This document shows, in pieces, positions 62,286 to 64,000 of a DNA stretch of 64,000 bases; position 1 is the first letter of the stretch; the number at the start of each line of letters is the position of its first letter. Origin of the DNA: CAWCJL01 sp963795775 (GTDB lineage: Bacteria > Acidobacteriota > Terriglobia > Terriglobales > Acidobacteriaceae); contig CAWCJL010000003.1 of the NCBI GenBank assembly GCA_963795775.1, positions 248,001 to 312,000 on the forward strand. Reading direction: 5' to 3'. The position numbers and the translations under genes were made by a program. Under the pieces are notes generated by a model that made no database searches, was not told where the DNA came from, and saw only the letters and a list, made by a program, of their open reading frames with translations.

Positions 62286-64000
62286 ATGCCGGAACTTGGT
62301 AGCTTCGCCCTCCTGCTCGCGTTGGCCCTGAGTGGATACAACCTCCTGGCCGGCGGCGTCGCGCTCCGCCAGATCGCCACCGGTGGCGGCGGACGGATCG
62401 CGCCCGAGCGTCTTGCCGAAACTGCCCGGCGCGCCGGCATCGGCAGCTTCTTTGCCGTCAGCGTCGCGGCCTTTGCCCTGCTCTACGCTGTTTTCACCAA
62501 CGACTTCTCCGTCTCCTACATCCTCCACCACTCCAACCGCGCGCTTCCCGGACCCTACAAGTTCGCCGCGCTCTGGTCCGGGCAGGAAGGCTCGCTGCTG
62601 CTCTGGGCTTGGCTGCTCGCCGCCTACGGTTTTGTGCTCCGCGTGCGGCACAAGGTAGACGTCAAGCTCACGGCCTACGCCTCCACCATCCTCGCCGGCG
62701 TCCAGATCTTCTTCCTGCTTCTGCTGAACTTCGCCGCGCCGCCCTTCGCGCTGGTGCAGGGACAGCCCCCGGCCGATGGCTTCGGCCTCAATCCCCTCCT
62801 GCAATATCCGGAGATGGTGATCCATCCGCCGATGCTCTATCTCGGCTATGTCGGCTTCACCGTGCCCTTCGCCTTCGCGCTCGGCGCGCTGATGATGCGC
62901 TATCCCGGCGAGAAGTGGATATGGATCACCCGCCGCTGGACCATGGTGACCTGGCTCTTTCTCACCTGCGGCATCTTTCTGGGCGCGCACTGGGCCTACT
63001 CCGTACTCGGCTGGGGCGGCTACTGGGGTTGGGACCCGGTGGAAAACGCCTCGCTCATGCCCTGGCTCACCGGCACTGCCTTTCTCCATTCCGTGATGAT
63101 GCAGGAAAAGCGCGGCATGATGAAGAAGTGGAACGTGTGGCTGATCTTCTCCACCTTCCTGCTCTCCATCCTCGGCACGCTGCTCACCCGCTCCGGCCTG
63201 GTCAGCTCGGTGCACGCTTTCGCGCAGTCCTCCATCGGCGAATGGTTCTACGCCTTCCTCGTCATCGTGCTCGCTGTCTGCCTTTTCACCTTCATCCTGC
63301 AGCGCGACCACCTCAAGTCCGAGCACAAGCTGGAGTCGCTGGTCTCCCGCGAGTCGAGCTTCCTGTTCAACAACCTGGTGCTGCTGGCGGCCTGCTTCAC
63401 TATCCTCTGGGGCACGCTCTTCCCCATCATTTCGGAATATGTGCAGGGCAATAAGGTCACCGTCGGCGCACCCTGGTACAACCGGATCGCGCTGCCCATC
63501 GGCCTCTTTTTGCTCCTGCTCACCGGCATCGGTCCGCTGCTGGCCTGGCGCTCGGCGTCGCTCAAATCCATCCGCCGCAATTTCATTCTTCCCGGCATCG
63601 CTACTGGCGTTACCGCGATCGTCCTGCTTGCCATCGGGCTCCGGCCCTGGCGCGATCAGGCCACGCTCTACTCCCTGGTAGCCTTCTCGCTCGCTGCCGG
63701 CGTCATCACCGCGGTCACGTCGGAGTTCCTCCGCGGCGCCCACGTCATCCAGCGGCAGACCGGCCGGCCGCTCTTCGCCGCAGCCGTGCAACTGGTACGC
63801 CGCAACACGCGCCGTTACGGAGGCTACCTCGTCCACTTCGGTGTGGTGGTCATTTTTATCGGCATTGCCGGCTCGGCCTTCAACCGCTCGCAGGAGCAGG
63901 AGATGGACTTCGGGCAGGCCATGCGCGTTGGCCCTTACACGCTCGTCTGCCAGGACTACACGCAGGAATCCAACCTGAACTACGACACCGAATACGCCTT
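62286..64000 (+). CDS. ccmF: Heme lyase CcmF (cytochrome c maturation), partial at right edge
   Basis: At least 571 residues, open to the window edge. Many membrane helices; the WWD-like domain GWGGYWGWDPVENASLMPWL binds heme, ALWSGQEGSLLLWAW and YPEMVIHPPMLYLGYVGF contain the conserved His, and YGGYLVHFGVVVIFIGIAGS marks the late conserved region. CcmF joins heme to apocytochrome c in system I. ATG 62286 is taken as start; GTG 62274 is also in frame. The C-terminal half-domain is beyond the window. Confidence 0.95.
   Translation, partial: MPELGSFALLLALALSGYNLLAGGVALRQIATGGGGRIAPERLAETARRAGIGSFFAVSVAAFALLYAVFTNDFSVSYILHHSNRALPGPYKFAALWSGQEGSLLLWAWLLAAYGFVLRVRHKVDVKLTAYASTILAGVQIFFLLLLNFAAPPFALVQGQPPADGFGLNPLLQYPEMVIHPPMLYLGYVGFTVPFAFALGALMMRYPGEKWIWITRRWTMVTWLFLTCGIFLGAHWAYSVLGWGGYWGWDPVENASLMPWLTGTAFLHSVMMQEKRGMMKKWNVWLIFSTFLLSILGTLLTRSGLVSSVHAFAQSSIGEWFYAFLVIVLAVCLFTFILQRDHLKSEHKLESLVSRESSFLFNNLVLLAACFTILWGTLFPIISEYVQGNKVTVGAPWYNRIALPIGLFLLLLTGIGPLLAWRSASLKSIRRNFILPGIATGVTAIVLLAIGLRPWRDQATLYSLVAFSLAAGVITAVTSEFLRGAHVIQRQTGRPLFAAAVQLVRRNTRRYGGYLVHFGVVVIFIGIAGSAFNRSQEQEMDFGQAMRVGPYTLVCQDYTQESNLNYDTEYA

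Noticed and set aside
62136..63836. 566-codon minus-strand frame opposite ccmF
   Set aside because: Composition is Glu/Gly/Arg-rich low-complexity, typical of antisense to high-GC membrane genes; CcmF motifs on plus are decisive.

Overview
The window is about 64 kb of a high-GC chromosome that reads like an acidobacterium (Terriglobia/Acidobacteriaceae type). This assignment rests on gene content and no marker gene was available: a giant Oar-like TonB receptor with an N-terminal carboxypeptidase-regulatory domain, GntR/LacI hybrid regulation, RsbU-type phosphatases with membrane sensor halves, DUF4142 and YVTN lipoproteins, and many conserved hypothetical proteins. No rRNA, tRNA or CRISPR array was seen.

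Region 1 (1-9993) is a fructan (levan/inulin) or sucrose use locus. It holds the TonB receptor (running off the left edge), an operon of fructokinase, secreted GH32 fructan hydrolase and aldose-epimerase-like protein on the minus strand, and a GntR/LacI-type regulator and an MFS sugar porter on the plus strand. Region 2 (about 10.0-16.1 kb) is a decayed integrated element: an orphan replicase-tail-like ORF, a 5'-truncated P4-type primase-helicase, an IS3-family element with frameshifts in both ORFs plus an inverted fragment of a second copy, a frameshifted unknown gene, and att-like repeats beside a tRNA-Ser-3'-end-like sequence.

Region 3 (16.1-29.9 kb, all minus strand) is an exopolysaccharide cluster. 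In transcription order it has a GT4 (frameshifted), a GT2, a Wzc-like BY-kinase, a Wza-like exporter, RmlD-C-B-A (dTDP-rhamnose), an acyltransferase, a GT4, UDP-glucose dehydrogenase and UDP-xylose synthase. It therefore makes dTDP-L-rhamnose, UDP-glucuronate and UDP-xylose. No Wzx flippase or Wzy polymerase is present here.

Region 4 (30-50 kb) is mixed core and signalling: glycine oxidase, citrate synthase, MATE exporter, an ethylene-receptor-like histidine kinase, a DUF1906 protein, a HAD phosphatase, two membrane-bound PP2C (RsbU-like) phosphatases, a periplasmic-binding-fold protein, a NUDIX hydrolase, a channel-like membrane protein, and an atypical Nramp transporter beside a PRC-MgtE_N-CBS protein. 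Region 5 (50-64 kb) has an RsbW-like kinase with a STAS antagonist, LemA and TPM proteins, DUF4142, oligopeptidase B, a YVTN lipoprotein, GNAT, DUF218, a Sua5/TsaC-type enzyme, a SpoU methyltransferase, RarA and the start of ccmF, which runs off the right edge.

Several genes (29.66 kb, 32.1 kb, 14.7 kb, 15.0 kb, the IS) carry single-base frameshifts, most at short homopolymers. In the mobile element this looks like decay; elsewhere sequencing error is an equally good explanation. Many start codons were moved from the longest frame to one with a Shine-Dalgarno site; reasons are given per gene.
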